This document shows, in pieces, positions 23,762-35,545 of a DNA stretch of 64,000 nt (its first letter is position 1; each line of letters begins with the position of its first letter). The stretch comes from Cryptomeria japonica (taxonomy: Eukaryota; Streptophyta; Pinopsida; Cupressales; Cupressaceae). A program made the position numbers and the translations under genes. The stretch is taken from NCBI RefSeq assembly GCF_030272615.1, contig NC_081405.1:609262677-609326676 (forward strand), written 5' to 3'. The notes below the pieces were generated by a model, which did not search any database, was not told where the DNA came from, and saw nothing but the letters and a program-made list of their open reading frames with translations.

Positions 23762-23809
23762 TGATAAGATCTTTCTCTTTAGGTAGTTAAACCCTTTTCC
23801 AAGATTGAA

Positions 23810-23821
23810 GCTCTGATACCA
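23810..23821 (-). other. Primer binding site (initiator tRNA-Met)
   Basis: The reverse complement is TGGTATCAGAGC, two bases inside the 5' LTR edge at 23824. Confidence 0.93.
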
Positions 23822-23823
23822 AT

Positions 23824-25000
23824 TGTTAGGCCCAATATCGAAAGCTAATGTACAAAGAGGGGAGGGGTGAATCAGTACTTCAAAAATTTTCTTCAACAAT
23901 AACTTTATTGTTATGCATAAACCGAATAGTGCAGTAACATAATATAAAGCTAAAACAAATAGATAACAATCATACATGATTCACTCCATAACACATATAT
24001 TTTGGTTACGCAGAAACTCTTGGTTAGAAAGAAAAACTGCAGTGGGGATGACACCCACAACTTCACTACTGCAATAATAAAGGTTGCTCGGTTAGAGCTA
24101 CATGTTTAGCTATTTCTGATAGCTTACCCTATTAAAAGTATCAAGATCTATTAGATCTACCTTGCTAAAGGATTTTACAACACTTAAACTAAATGCTGCA
24201 CCTAGTTAGAGGCTTTATAATTTATAGACTTGATTAGAGTCTTTTACCCTGTTAAAGGTTTCTCTTACAACTTCAAAATATTACATTAAAATCATTACAA
24301 ATATCTGCAACTTTACATCTAAAATGTTATAGCAGATTCTATGTGCTTAGAATAAGATTACCTTGCTTATAGCATACCTCGGTAACCCATATAGTAACTC
24401 GGTAAACCCTTTTGTTTACTCTATCCTTTGACTGTTCTCTGAAATCCTTCTTGGTGACCTTTGTGTCTCTATAACAGTCATAACACTTAGTGCTTTCACA
24501 TGTCTTGCTTCATATATTTCTATATCTTTCTTTCTGTCATGCTACATGTATATATTTGATCTTAATCCATGTTGTATAAATAGATCTCTTATGTCAGTGA
24601 TCCATTCATTGCTTTGATCTTACAAATATATTTTATCAAATGAATAACCATGCAAAATATTTCATTGGTTAGATGACCTCAAAATCATACACAATCTTTA
24701 AGTGCAATTTCCAATGAGATAACGGTTCTATGTGCCTCGATCTTGTAACACGTTTTCATATGTATGTCTAGGTTCAATGAATCTGGTAACACGTTTCACT
24801 CGGTGTGTCATCTTTGCTGCTCAGTAGACATGGAATGATACTTAGTAGACAGCTCGGTGTATACTATGCTCTGAGACTACTTTCTTCTATAACCAACTAG
24901 ACTGTGCATACCAATTGACTATTTCGGTAGAGATAACCGACTAGAGTATATAGAATAACTTTTGAACATAAAACTAATGGCAACTTGATAAGTAGTAACA
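23824..25000 (-). repeat. 5' LTR of the gag+ORF2 element
   Basis: In element sense it starts TGTTACTACTTATC and ends GGGCCTAACA. Closely similar to 16985-18195 and followed on the plus strand by TSD gtctt. The C-rich tract lies near 23861-23869. Confidence 0.92.
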
Positions 25001-25005
25001 GTCTT

Positions 25006-26030
25006 TAGTGGTTTGGCAAACTCTTTTGGTAGGTTTGTGTCATATATCTAATGATGGCGGCTAGGAAAAGGCTAGTGTTTTCTATAATTTGTGTGGGTGT
25101 CTCCTAGAATGTTGACCTTCCATATTCTATTGAAATACAATTAAAGTTGGCCACTTGGGTTCAAGCTATTGAGTTTGAAACTATCCCTTTTTCTTTCTTT
25201 AAATGAATAAAATTGGAGCATTGGGCAAAGAGATGCCCGCTTAATGACAATAAGGAGAAAGAGAAACCCCATCCTAAACCTAAGAAAACCAAGAAAATGA
25301 AGTCTGGGGGGATGGAAATGAGAAAAAGGAAATACAAAATGAATCGAAAGACGGTAATCTAGGCTAGAGGAACCTTTGAAAGCCCTTGAAGAAAAGGAAG
25401 ATTTGGTAACCCAAGTTGATTTCGAGATCCAAGAGCCAGCTATCAAAATGCAAGAAAACAAAAATGGTGAGGAGGATGGTTAGATTGGCTTGGAAGATAT
25501 TCTAAGTCAGGCCTCTACTATTCCTTTTAAGGGAGTTAATTTGGAAGTGGACATTGGGGTTCCCAATATGCCTCCAAATTCTAGAGGTAAGGACCAATCT
25601 AGCCAAGATTATAGGAAGAGCCAGGACCCAAAGGATTCTCAAGAAATTGTTAGGGATACTTATGGGGACTCTAGTAAGAGTCTAGAGGATCCAAGTGAGA
25701 ATTCGGTTCAGAAAATATAATGGAATGATAGATACCCTTCCATTGTCTCAGAAGGGGCTATCAAATAGGGATTGAGAGTCAAAAAAAGAGAAAAATAGTC
25801 AAGAATATTTTGATAGAGATGATGAGGATTCTCATACTAGGTTGGAGGAAAAGAAAAATAAACCATAGAGTACACTGTTAAGGGTCTCTACCAAATCTAG
25901 AGCTAAGGCAGATTGTGGGGCCACAAAGGGTAGTCAAAGAAGAAGATCTTCAAGATAGCACAGGGAGCGAGGAAGCTTTCAGGATATAGCAGATGGTATT
26001 TAGGAAACCATACCCAATATTTATAGAATC
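25006..26030 (+). pseudogene. LINE ORF1, second part (zinc-knuckle remnant, charged tail)
   Basis: Directly after the TSD the reading resumes S-G-L-A-N-S-F-G, the expected continuation of DUF4283-type ORF1. Near 25185-25245, I-E-F-E-T-I-P-F-F is followed by a decayed CCHC knuckle (H-W-A-K-R-C-P kept, the first two Cys lost to Phe and a stop). The hydrophilic tail includes an open frame at 25490-25720 rich in S, D, E and K. Several stops and frame changes. It lies directly upstream of ORF2. Confidence 0.65.
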
Positions 26031-26047
26031 CAATCTCCTTGTAAAAT

Positions 26048-26990
26048 ATGAAGATTATGTCATGGAATATCTGGGGGTTGAACAGGCTCCATAGGCAAGA
26101 TGTTTTGCACAATTTTGTAAGGGACCATAAACCAAATATTTTACTGGTCGAAGAATCTAAAATGCCTAAAGAGAGAGAGAAAAAGATTAAAATGTTTAAA
26201 TTTTGTGGGGCACACGGAAATAGTTCTTAAGGTGCCTCAGGGGGAATTGTTACCTTCTGGAATCTAAACTTTATTAAAGGTGAACCGCTACTTGAAAGTA
26301 TCAATCATTTGGCCTCCAAATTTACCCATATGAGATTTTTTTGCTGGATCCAATCCAACATCTATGTCCCTAATGAGAAAGGATCTTGAAAGATTTTTAG
26401 GAAAGAGATTGCTATCTTTCATAGGAAATTTATTAATAAAAACTGACTTGTCATGGGAGATTACAATACCCATCTCCAAGATAATGAGAAGTTTGGAGGA
26501 TCCTAGGTGAATTAGGAAAGTAAAATAGATCTTTTGGACTTCATTAATAACCTGACGTTGATTGATTTAGAGCTTCAGGGAGCCTCCTATACCTGGTCAA
26601 ATCAAATATTTGGTAAGGATTTGATTCAAGTCAGATTGGATAGAACTTTAATTTCTAATCAATGGTTTTCAAATTATTATTTTTACTTAAAGGCCCTCTC
26701 TAGGATGGGATCAAACCACTTTCCAATAAATTTTGTGGCAGATCCTATCTTGGCTAAGAGGAATTTCCCTTTAGATTTGAATGCATGTGGCTTTCCCACC
26801 CCCATCTCATTGGGGAAGTTAGGAAATGGTGGAACATCTTTGTCTCTAGGCCAGCTATGTTCAGGGTTGCCAAGAGATTGAGGGAAGTCAAATACAAGGT
26901 TTGAAGATGGAATAAAGAAACATTTGGCAATAATTTTGGTATCAAGTTTGAGTTACTTCTTGAAATTAAGGATATATAAGAAAAAATCGA
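26048..26990 (+). pseudogene. LINE ORF2, endonuclease domain
   Basis: ATG 26048 begins M-K-I-M-S-W-N-I-W-G-L-N, the first strand of the apurinic-type LINE endonuclease; L-L-V-E-E-S-K shortly after supplies the Glu motif. A later stretch (26450-26470) reads M-G-D-Y-N-T, where plant LINEs have G-D-F-N. S-Y-T-W-S-N near 26600 and a decayed S-D-H-x-P region near 26710 (S-N-H-F-P) complete the domain. The domain nicks target DNA. Stops at 26228, 26385 and 26503 disable it. Confidence 0.75.
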
Positions 26991-26991
26991 G

Positions 26992-28589
26992 ATGGAGGGA
27001 TGCATTGTTGATTATAAGGGGAAGGAAAATGAGCTACTTGTGAGGATGCATGATATAATATCTAAGGAGGAAGAATTTTGGAAGTATAGATCTAGGGCTC
27101 TTTGGCTTTTAGCTGGGGATAAAAATACCAAGTATTTTCACATGAATTTGTTGAAACAGAGGACATCAAATATAATCTCTCACATTGAGAACAATGGTAG
27201 CCATTTCAAGAAGGACAAAGATATAAGAAGACAAGCTATCCTTTCTTTCAGAATTTTCTCTCGGTGAACGATGTAATTGATCATGCAATGCAAGATTATC
27301 TTTCAAAAGTCATTCCTAAAATTTTCAAGGAAGAAGATAACAAGATTCTAACTACTATTCCTTCTAAGGAAGAAATTAGGAAAGCTATCTTTTCTTTTTG
27401 GACTTTATAAGGCTATGGGGCTTGATGGGTTTCCAACGTTCTTCTTTTAGTGGTTCTGGGAGATTGTGGTTGATGAAGTGGTGAGTTCTATGAAGGGGTT
27501 CTTTGGTTCTAGATGCCTTATTAAGGAACTAAATGCTACCTTCCTGTTCCTCAATCCTAAGCACCCCGAAGCTACATATTTTGAAGCATTTAGGCCTGTA
27601 AGCCTCTACAATTCTTTTTACAAAATTATCTCTAAAATTCTGACCTCTTGACCATTGATTATTCTACTTTCCTTGATCTCTCCTCAGAAAAATGGCTTTG
27701 TTCCTAGAAGGCGTATCCTTGATTTAATTATTATTGTCGATAAAAATGTTCATTCTCTCATGGAATCTAAGGCTGAGGGACTCCTTCTCAAGGTGGACAT
27801 TTCAAAATCTTATGATCATGTTGACTGGGACTTCTTACTCAAAATTATCAGGGCGTTTGGATTCAACAATAGAGTCCTTCAAATGATTGGACAACTCATT
27901 TCCATGGCTCCCATATCTATCATTATGAATTGATCTCCTTCTCATTTCTTTAAGAGTTCTAGAGGGCTAAGATAGGGTGATCCCAGTTTCCCTATTCTTT
28001 TTACCATTATGGTAGAATACCTTTGTAGGAACCTAAAAAGGATGGTCAAGTAGGGATCCCTAATGGGTTTGAGGCCTTCTTCTAGTAATGTGGTCTGCTC
28101 CCACCAACAGTTTATGGCTGATGCCATTCTGATGGGGAGACCTACAGTAGCTAAAGCTAAGAATCTAAAAACAACCTTGGATGATTATGAGATGATGTTT
28201 ACTAAGATCATTAACAGATAGAAAAGCTCTTTATATTTTTTCAATACTCTTGAGCCTAGGTAGAATAAAATTGCCAGAATTATTGGATGCAAAGTGGAGT
28301 CAATTCCATCAATTTATCTAGGTTTACCCTTGGGTCTTAAGCCTCTTGATTCCCTCTGGAATTCATTGATTGGAAGGTTCAATAAAAATCTAGCTAGATG
28401 AAAAGGTTCTCTTCTTAGTCAAGAATGTAAAATTCAACTTCTTAAAGCTACTCTTCAGAATCTTCCTATCTATACCTTAATTTCTGTTAAAATCCCTTTT
28501 AAATTTGCTGAGGTCATTGAAAAAATTCTTAAAAAGTTTCTTTGGTCTGGTGTGGAAGAAAGAAAAAGAATGTCGCTTATTGGTTCAGA
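26992..28589 (+). pseudogene. LINE ORF2, reverse transcriptase domain
   Basis: In broken frames: F-R-P-V-S-L-Y-N-S-F-Y-K-I-I-S-K-I-L near 27590-27640, K-N-G-F-V-P-R-R near 27690, L-L-K-V-D-I-S-K-S-Y-D-H-V-D-W near 27785 (usual K-A-F/Y-D replaced by K-S-Y-D), then G-L-(stop)-G-D-P-S-F-P near 27965 where G-L-R-Q-G-D-P-L is expected. F-M-A-D-A near 28110 replaces the F-x-D-D active site, so the second catalytic Asp is lost. The domain is interrupted at 28589 by the copia element. Confidence 0.75.
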
Positions 28590-28957
28590 TGTTTTGGTTA
28601 TGGTTGGTCATTGTTACTGCTAGGATATGTTGGTATCATTGATGTCAACATATTCCTCTCATTTGATCCAATGTGATTGGGAAGATTCTCTGATCCAATT
28701 TTTATAATTTTGTTTTATCAGACTTTGTCGATATTTCCTCCAATATATTTTTGTGTGATCAGATGTTATGGTAAGATTATGGAATGTTGTTTGGGATGGT
28801 CTTGTGTATCTTCATTTCAGATGGTTCATGATTTTCTGCTCTGCAAGTTATCTTTCTTCGTGGCAGTTGTTGATTAGTTGTGTTCTTAAGCTTTCAAACG
28901 TTGATAGATGAAGATTTGAAAAGAGGCGTTGGTGCAACTGTTTTGGATGATTCTAAC
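28590..28957 (+). repeat. Copia 5' LTR, first segment
   Basis: TGTTTTGGTTATGGTTGG onward matches the start of the 3' LTR at 42524 (two-base indel). It ends at the insertion point of the gag-protease element; the last bases ctaac are that insertion's left TSD. Confidence 0.9.
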
Positions 28958-30194
28958 TGTAGAGTCATAAAATTGTGACCTTGCAATTTTTGACTGCATT
29001 TGGGTCCTAGCATTGGCAGATGAATCCCTAAGCTTCATTAGAGACCCGAGACATGCTCAAACATAAAAAACTTGCATTTTATGTCACCCCGCACTATCTT
29101 TTTTTCACTATCTGTCCTAAATTGGGGCATGATAGGGGCGTGGCACTCCTGTCCTTACCCTATATTGGGCCTCCCTTGACCTAATCTTGTATTGGGCTTG
29201 TCAATTTGAGAGGGAATAAGTTTTCCTATGTCGGCCTAAGACAAAAAATAAGTTAAAAACCCCTCAATGGCAAATATATAAGAAGCATTTCCACTCCTAG
29301 TTGCATGCAGTTTAAGAAGCAGAAATTAAGCATAAATGATTATAAGGAAAAATTACCAATTGACATTATCATCAAGCATTCAAGCATTCAATATTTCAAA
29401 CATCCCTTCAAGTATTGATCATTTCAAGTCTCCTTTCAAGGCTAGGTGTTGCATTCAAGTGAAGGATTCAACCATTGAAGAGGAGATCCCTATCAACATT
29501 CAAGATATTCTCTTCAATGTATCCTTTCAGTCAATTCTATCAACATTTCAATTGTATCCTCTCTTGAGGTGAATTTTACTTCTGACAGTTCCTTTCATTT
29601 ACTTGCAAGTATTTTCAATCACATAGTTAATTCCAAAATGGGGTTTGACCTAAACGCAAACCCCCAATCCCAACAATATTCCCTCTCTTTTTTGTGTGTA
29701 GGTTATTGGTGTGTCATTGTAACTACGGGTTTAGACTCCATTTTCAGAGACAGAAAAACCCTTTTTGGTGCACAGATTTTTTGGAGGATGAATTACACTT
29801 TCAACCCAATCTTGACAACTTTTTCTCAAATTTGTAGGGGAGCTTCATCTAGACATCTTACTACTAATTCCAGGTGCACAACTTCATCCCACATCTCTAT
29901 CTCTAGATATAATTGTTTATTTTTCATCTCAACAGTTAGTCTCAATTCACTTGATTCAACTTCTCTATTTTAAAAGAGGGTTAGTTTACTTTCCAAATTT
30001 ATTGCAAATTCCCTATAATTCACTTAGCATTCAATCTCTTTCCATTGATATTGGATCTAGTGAATTCAACCCCCTCTTTTAAATTTAATGTGCATTAGAA
30101 GTTGAAGGGAATCCTTTGTAAAATTTTGATGACTTTCTTGAGGAGGGTAAAGCTTTCCAATTGATCTCCTCTCATCAATTTTCACCACATTACA
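28958..30194 (+). repeat. 5' LTR of the gag-protease element
   Basis: Aligns with 35546-36760 over its whole length, including GCATTGGCAGATGAATCCCTAAGC and a TATATAAG box at 29275-29282 that is the likely promoter. Ends TTACA at 30194. Confidence 0.88.
29275..29282 (+). promoter_or_regulatory. TATA box in the gag-protease LTR
   Basis: TATATAAG, conserved as ATATAAGG near 35850 in the 3' LTR. Inferred U3 promoter. Confidence 0.45.
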
Positions 30195-31396
30195 TTTTGG
30201 TGAACTTGATGTATTACATGCTTTACATAAAAAATTATTGCATATTTTTCATTTACAAGTTTAATTTTCTTGCAAAACTTAGTGGTTAATTCATCCAAAC
30301 CCCTCATTGTCAAAATTGAAATTGAAGTTGTGTTTTGCAAAAAAATTGCTATCTATTTCCTTAGATCTGAAAATTACATTTCTTATCAAATTCAATTCTT
30401 TCATTGTCTTCTTCAATATGTAAATCAAATTTACAAAATTAAGTGGTTAATTGTCAAAACCCTTATTTTCAAAAATCAACTTGAATTTTTGCAAACATTG
30501 GATTCACATATAATTTTTAGATGTAGGACTATATTCAAACTTGTCTTCTTGCCTAAAATTCAAATTTTCAGTTTCTCTCATTTTTCCAAAATTTAAAATT
30601 TCAAAATTCAGCGGTTAGACCCTAAAACCCTATTTTTAAAATTTACTTGGATTTTCTACAAATTTCAATCAATTGGAGTTTTCTAAATATTATTCAAGGT
30701 GGCCCTATCCATTAGGTTTGACCTTTTTTCAAATTTGCAATTCAATTTCTTATCCTTTTCAAAAACCTAGTAGGGTCCTATTTTGACATTCAAACCTTAA
30801 TTTGACCTAGATCGAGAGATCATAAAATCAATCAATTTTGGGGGCTTAGCTCTCAAACCATCATAGCTTTCATCCCTGAAAATTTCCAAAAAAGTTGCCT
30901 GGACCAGGTTCACTTTCAACCTAGTCACTAGCTTTTTTCTCAAAATTTCAAGAGACTGTCGAATTTTGATCCCTCTAAAATTAAAAATACTTCCCAATTT
31001 CAACATCACAACCTTCAAGGAAACATTTAGAATTAGGTGGTTAATTATAATCTGCCCTAATTTTAAAATCTTAATTTTGTCAATTTTAATTTTGAAATTT
31101 AGTGGTATCTCATTGGCCCTAATTTAAAAATTCTAATTTATTTTTATTCATCATAATTTTTCTCAAAAATTGTGTCATTTCTTCTTTCCATAAAGTTCAA
31201 ATTGTCTAATCATAATTTTCTTGGATTTTTTATTTATTCAATTTTGCAAACTTTATTCCCAACAGTAAAAATTCAAATTCAAAATTCAAATTTTCCCTCT
31301 AGTGCATGAGTTTTACAACTATTAGTCCTACCTATACTATTCCCATGAGACGAGGCATTAGAATTAAGGCTTCCCAAGGTTTCAATTCCTGGAGAG

Positions 31397-32893
31397 ATGG
31401 AGCCTAATTTGGGTGACTTCTTCAATGAGGATAATGCTAATACTTCCCATCTTAATAGCATCCCGATATACCCAATTGATGATTCTAATGATGAAGAAGA
31501 ATCTTTGACTAGAGTTTCCTTAGATCAACTTTCAAAATTGGACAATCAATTTGATAATTTCCAACAATGGATGTCCCAAGAATATCCTATTAGTGAAGCT
31601 CTTCCATTAATTGAAAGTGTAAAACACATGATTAAAAATGATAAGAATGAAATTGATATATTGCATGGTATTGCTCATAATGTTGATTCTAATGTAATAC
31701 CTATAAAGAGTTGTGTTGAGATCTTAGATTATTCACAACCTGCTAAAGAAATTAATCATTCTATTCCTTTGACCACTTCAATGACTAGTATTCCTACTTT
31801 CACTTCAAAAATCATGGCTACATCAAATCAAAATGTCATACCTACAACCATTAGTCATGGGGACAATCCCTCTTCCTCAATAAATCCTCCATATTTATCT
31901 ATGCCTTCAATGAGTATTCATGTTGTCTCTCAACCAATCAATATGACACAAGGGGGCAATTCATCCAATCATTATATCCATCCTTTTAGTGTCCCATTTC
32001 CTACTCAAACATCACCTATGCCTACTTACCATAGTGTTCTACCACCCTATTCTCAGTAAATGCCTTCTTTCAATAACATCACACCACCTTCTCAATCAAA
32101 CATGTCTAACATAAGTTCTTCAACCAAAACAACCATTAATAGCCTTGCCCAAATTGTATCTTTATTGCAACAACAAATCCCTTCTATGAGTCAATCCAAG
32201 TTTAGTGTGCCCACATTTGATGTTGCAAGCCCACTTTCTCTTGACATTGTTAGAGTTGTCCCTCATAAACATGTTGAAGTCCCTCAATTGGAACTTTATA
32301 ATGGAAAAGGTGAACCTTTAACACATGTCAAAATATTCCAAAATTTGTGTATTGACTTTTCTTATGATCAAAGATTTCTTGTCAAATTCTTTACTAGAAC
32401 ACTAAGAGATAAGGCTTTACAATGATATTTCTCTTTGTCTTCCTATTCTTTTACTCCTTTTCAACAATTAGCAAGTGTTTTTATTCAAAAATTTAAAAAC
32501 AACATAGGTTGTATAATCACTTTGATTGATTTAATGCATTGTAAACAAGGTGTTAAAGAAAAAGTGACTGATTTCATTGCTAGCTATAAGCATTTGTGTT
32601 CTCAAATTTCTTTCCTAGTGCCTGATAATGATATTCAAAGAATTTGCATTTCTAATTTTCAAATAGACATTAGGGACAAACTTATCCTTTCTAAGTTTAC
32701 TTCCTTTTCCCAATTGTGCGCAACACTTCACAATTATCAGCTAATTCGGAATCAACTAGAGAAATATACTCCTATGGCTCCGAGTGATAAGGGTGAGAGT
32801 TCTCAACAACCATTTGTGAAATTAAAACTAAATAAATGCTTCATCAAATTCAATAACACCATCAACAACAACAATATGAAAATGCTACAATAG
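31397..32893 (+). pseudogene. gag of the gag-protease element
   Basis: One frame from ATG 31397 to the stop at 32893, with in-frame TAA at 32057 and TGA at 32423. The N-terminal half is low-complexity (S, T, P, N, I). The C-terminal half holds a Retrotrans_gag-type core: T-R-T-L-R-D-K-A-L-Q, where a Trp codon has become TGA at 32423, then F-S-L-S-S-Y-S-F-T-P-F, L-A-S-V-F-I-Q-K-F and V-T-D-F-I-A-S-Y-K-H-L. This is the capsid-forming domain of Ty3/gypsy gag. A frameshift separates it from the knuckle region near 33070. Confidence 0.75.
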
Positions 32894-33039
32894 GTGTGCC
32901 TCCTATTTATAAATTTTCAAAAGAGAAAGACAAATTACTCGTTTGAATGAATCTTTGCATAGAATCATGTCTCAGTTGTTACAAAGAAATGTTATCAAAC
33001 TCTCTCCAATAAAACCAGTTGACCCTCCTAAGGTAGCCT

Positions 33040-34740
33040 CACCTTACTTTGATAATAATTATTTTTGTCAATTTTATCGTTAATTTGGTGATGATACTGA
33101 GAAATGTTTTGCATTAAAAAGTAAGATTCAAGAGCTGATTGATAATAATATTGTATCTGTGGTAGGTGTGAATGATAAGGGAAACCAATCAGTAGCTCCT
33201 CCTAATCAAAATCATAAGATTTTCACTGATCCTTTACCCTCGCATACCTCTAATGTGATTGAAACTAAACATACCTCTTTCTCTCCTTCTAATCTCACTA
33301 CAACGGCTCCAAATTTAGTGAATATGGTAGAGAAACAAGAAACACCTAAAGATCAATGTATCACATTTGACCCTGGTGAAACAATTAGACCATCTGATGG
33401 CCCTTTATACATAGCTGCAAAAATCCAAGACAAACCTTGTTGTGGTGTGCTTATTGATCCCTCTCACATGGTTAATGTCAAAAATGGAGAATATCTTTAT
33501 ACTTTACATTTGCATAAACCAATCTATGATGATACTAATGTGGTCGTTAAATTATTTGATGGATTTTCTTGTCCTACTATTGGTTCTATTATACTCCCTA
33601 TTGAGGTTCACACTAAATCTATAGATGTCAATTTTGTTATCATTCCATCATCTGAACAATTCTGTGTGAAGTTAGGTTACCCTTGGCTATCTTCCATGAA
33701 GGCTATTGCCTCTCCAATCCATAAGTGTTTGAAATTTCCCCACAATGGATAAATCATAACTGTTCACCATAGATTATTTCGACCAACCGAAAGAAGCCCA
33801 GGTGTTCCTATAGATTACTTTTGGCCTCAACAATTTCAATCTCTTCCAACAAGAAATGATGCTCTCTTACAATCTTATCACAAATGGAAGAAAGATATTA
33901 TCTTATCCTTAAGCCAATGTATAGCACCAATAATTGATATTCCCATTATTCTTGAAGATAAAGTTCTTCCTCTAATGGATAGAACTAATATTCCTCCTAA
34001 GGAATATTCCCTACCTATTCAAATGGATGAAAGTATGCCTTCTCCTAAGAAGAACAATAATATTATTCCTAAGGTTAGATATGTACGTCCTCCACATTAT
34101 GGACCTGATCTTGTTCCTACACTGAACATTCCTCCTTTATATGGTGGAGTTCTACCTCCTTGCTCTTATAGATAGAAGAAACCTACCTCTCTTGTTGTTC
34201 AACCTAAGAGACTTCAACCTAACCATCCATCTATTAAAGATGAATACATTCCTCCTTCAACCAATCTCACTCCATCTTCTCATTCTTCTGTAAGAGAACA
34301 CCAATAAAAACGTCATGCTAGAGCTCGTGAAGTTGTTTCTTAAACTATTCAATCTCCTAAAACACCAACAGTTGACATGATTCCCTTTTCTCCGAAGCAA
34401 GAACTTGAACCTAAATCTCCAATTTATAAGTTGCATAAAACATGTGATGGTTTTACTTTTATTCATGTTATAGCTCCTCTTTCTATAAATCTTGATGAAT
34501 AAATAGGTGAAAATGTTATTCATGATGTCAATACAACTCCTAATGCTTCTAATAGTGAATATGAATATGTTGATGTTGACAAACATTTATCTGCAAAATT
34601 TTCAAAAGCCTTAATCCTAGCTCCTTGAAATGAAAAAAGTGACTTAGCACATGAGCATAGTCCTTGTTTGGATCTTTTGATACCTCCATCTATTGTGCTT
34701 GATGTCGCTCCTCTGGAATGTTTCCCTCCTTCCTAAAATA
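33040..34740 (+). pseudogene. Protease and proline-rich tail of the gag-protease element
   Basis: Near 33066, F-C-Q-F-Y-R followed by G-D-D-T-E-K-C-F-A-L-K is a decayed C-x2-H..C knuckle of the gypsy type. The frame 33159-33752 then has G-V-L-I-D-P-S-H-M-V-N-V, the retropepsin active site with D-P-S in place of D-S/T-G, flap-like L-F-D-G-F and C-terminal L-G-Y-P-W-L. From 33753 to about 34740 the reading continues through sparse stops as a P, S and K-rich tail with no known domain. Where pol would start there is none. Confidence 0.7.
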
Positions 34741-35545
34741 GTGATCAACAATATTGAGAGGTGGATGTTGTGCTAGACTAGCTACATTGGCACCATAGAT
34801 CCTCTACATCTCTCTTTTCTTTCTCTTTTGTTTCTATTCTTCTATTTGTATTTCTATTCTTCTATTTGTTGTCCCTAGTGATGTCTACTTGAGGACTATG
34901 TAAATCATTGAGATCTCTTTTGGTCTCTTTCATGTTGACTCAAAGGACACATGTGTTCCCTTTCTTCAAAGGTGGTTTCCTTTCTTTGGGGAATAAGGAC
35001 TATTCTATGCATATATATACATGATATACATAAGTTATCATATAGTATACTAACCTCGAGGAAAGTGAAGACAACTCATCCTTTTTGTTTTGTATTCATT
35101 ATCCTTGTGTTTATTCCTCGATTGGAGGCTAAATCCTTGTGATAACATGCTCCCTATTTTTCTCTCTCTTTGGTGTATCCTACCTTAAAGAAATCGCTCC
35201 CGGTAAGGCATGTGCAATTTATTTAACATGGAGGCATACACTCCTCTCATATTTTACTTCTTGATACTTTAAGTTACTTAGTGAAATTGGCCTTGCTTTG
35301 TAATTTTTGGTATCCATACTTTTCATGACTCATAGTGAGGGGAACCTTGCTACTTATAGTCGTGGTTCTCTCCCTCTTGATCTTCTCTTTTACTTTGTCA
35401 ATCAAAGTTGTTTAAGATCCTTAGTCCACTAGGGGCTTGGTGTATATTACTTTCTTGATATGGTGAAAGTCCTTCAATCTTGTTTCTTTGTACTTTACCA
35501 GTAGTATTGGTATACACTTATACTCCCGCTAAACTGGGGGCTAAG
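34741..35545 (+). other. Noncoding 3' region of the gag-protease element
   Basis: About 800 bases between the end of the tail and the 3' LTR, T-rich, without a frame. Recognisable again at 1729-2473. Ends with CTGGGGGCTAAG, a weak polypurine tract, directly before the LTR at 35546. Confidence 0.6.

Larger units (their letters stand above)
16985..25000 (-). mobile_element. Non-autonomous LTR element with gag and a long second ORF
   Basis: LTRs at 23824-25000 (5') and 16985-18195 (3') flank a 5.6-kb interior, and the copy has a perfect TSD gtctt (16980-16984 and 25001-25005). On the minus strand the order is initiator-Met primer site, gag with coiled coil and several CCHC knuckles (22410-23761), a second frame of about 1,090 codons (18576-21859), and polypurine tract (18196-18207). 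No protease, integrase, RT or RNase H could be found in any frame. It sits inside LINE ORF1. The gag, primer site, C-rich LTR end and duplicated polypurine motif tie it to the Sirevirus-like elements at 1 and 5942. Confidence 0.92.
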
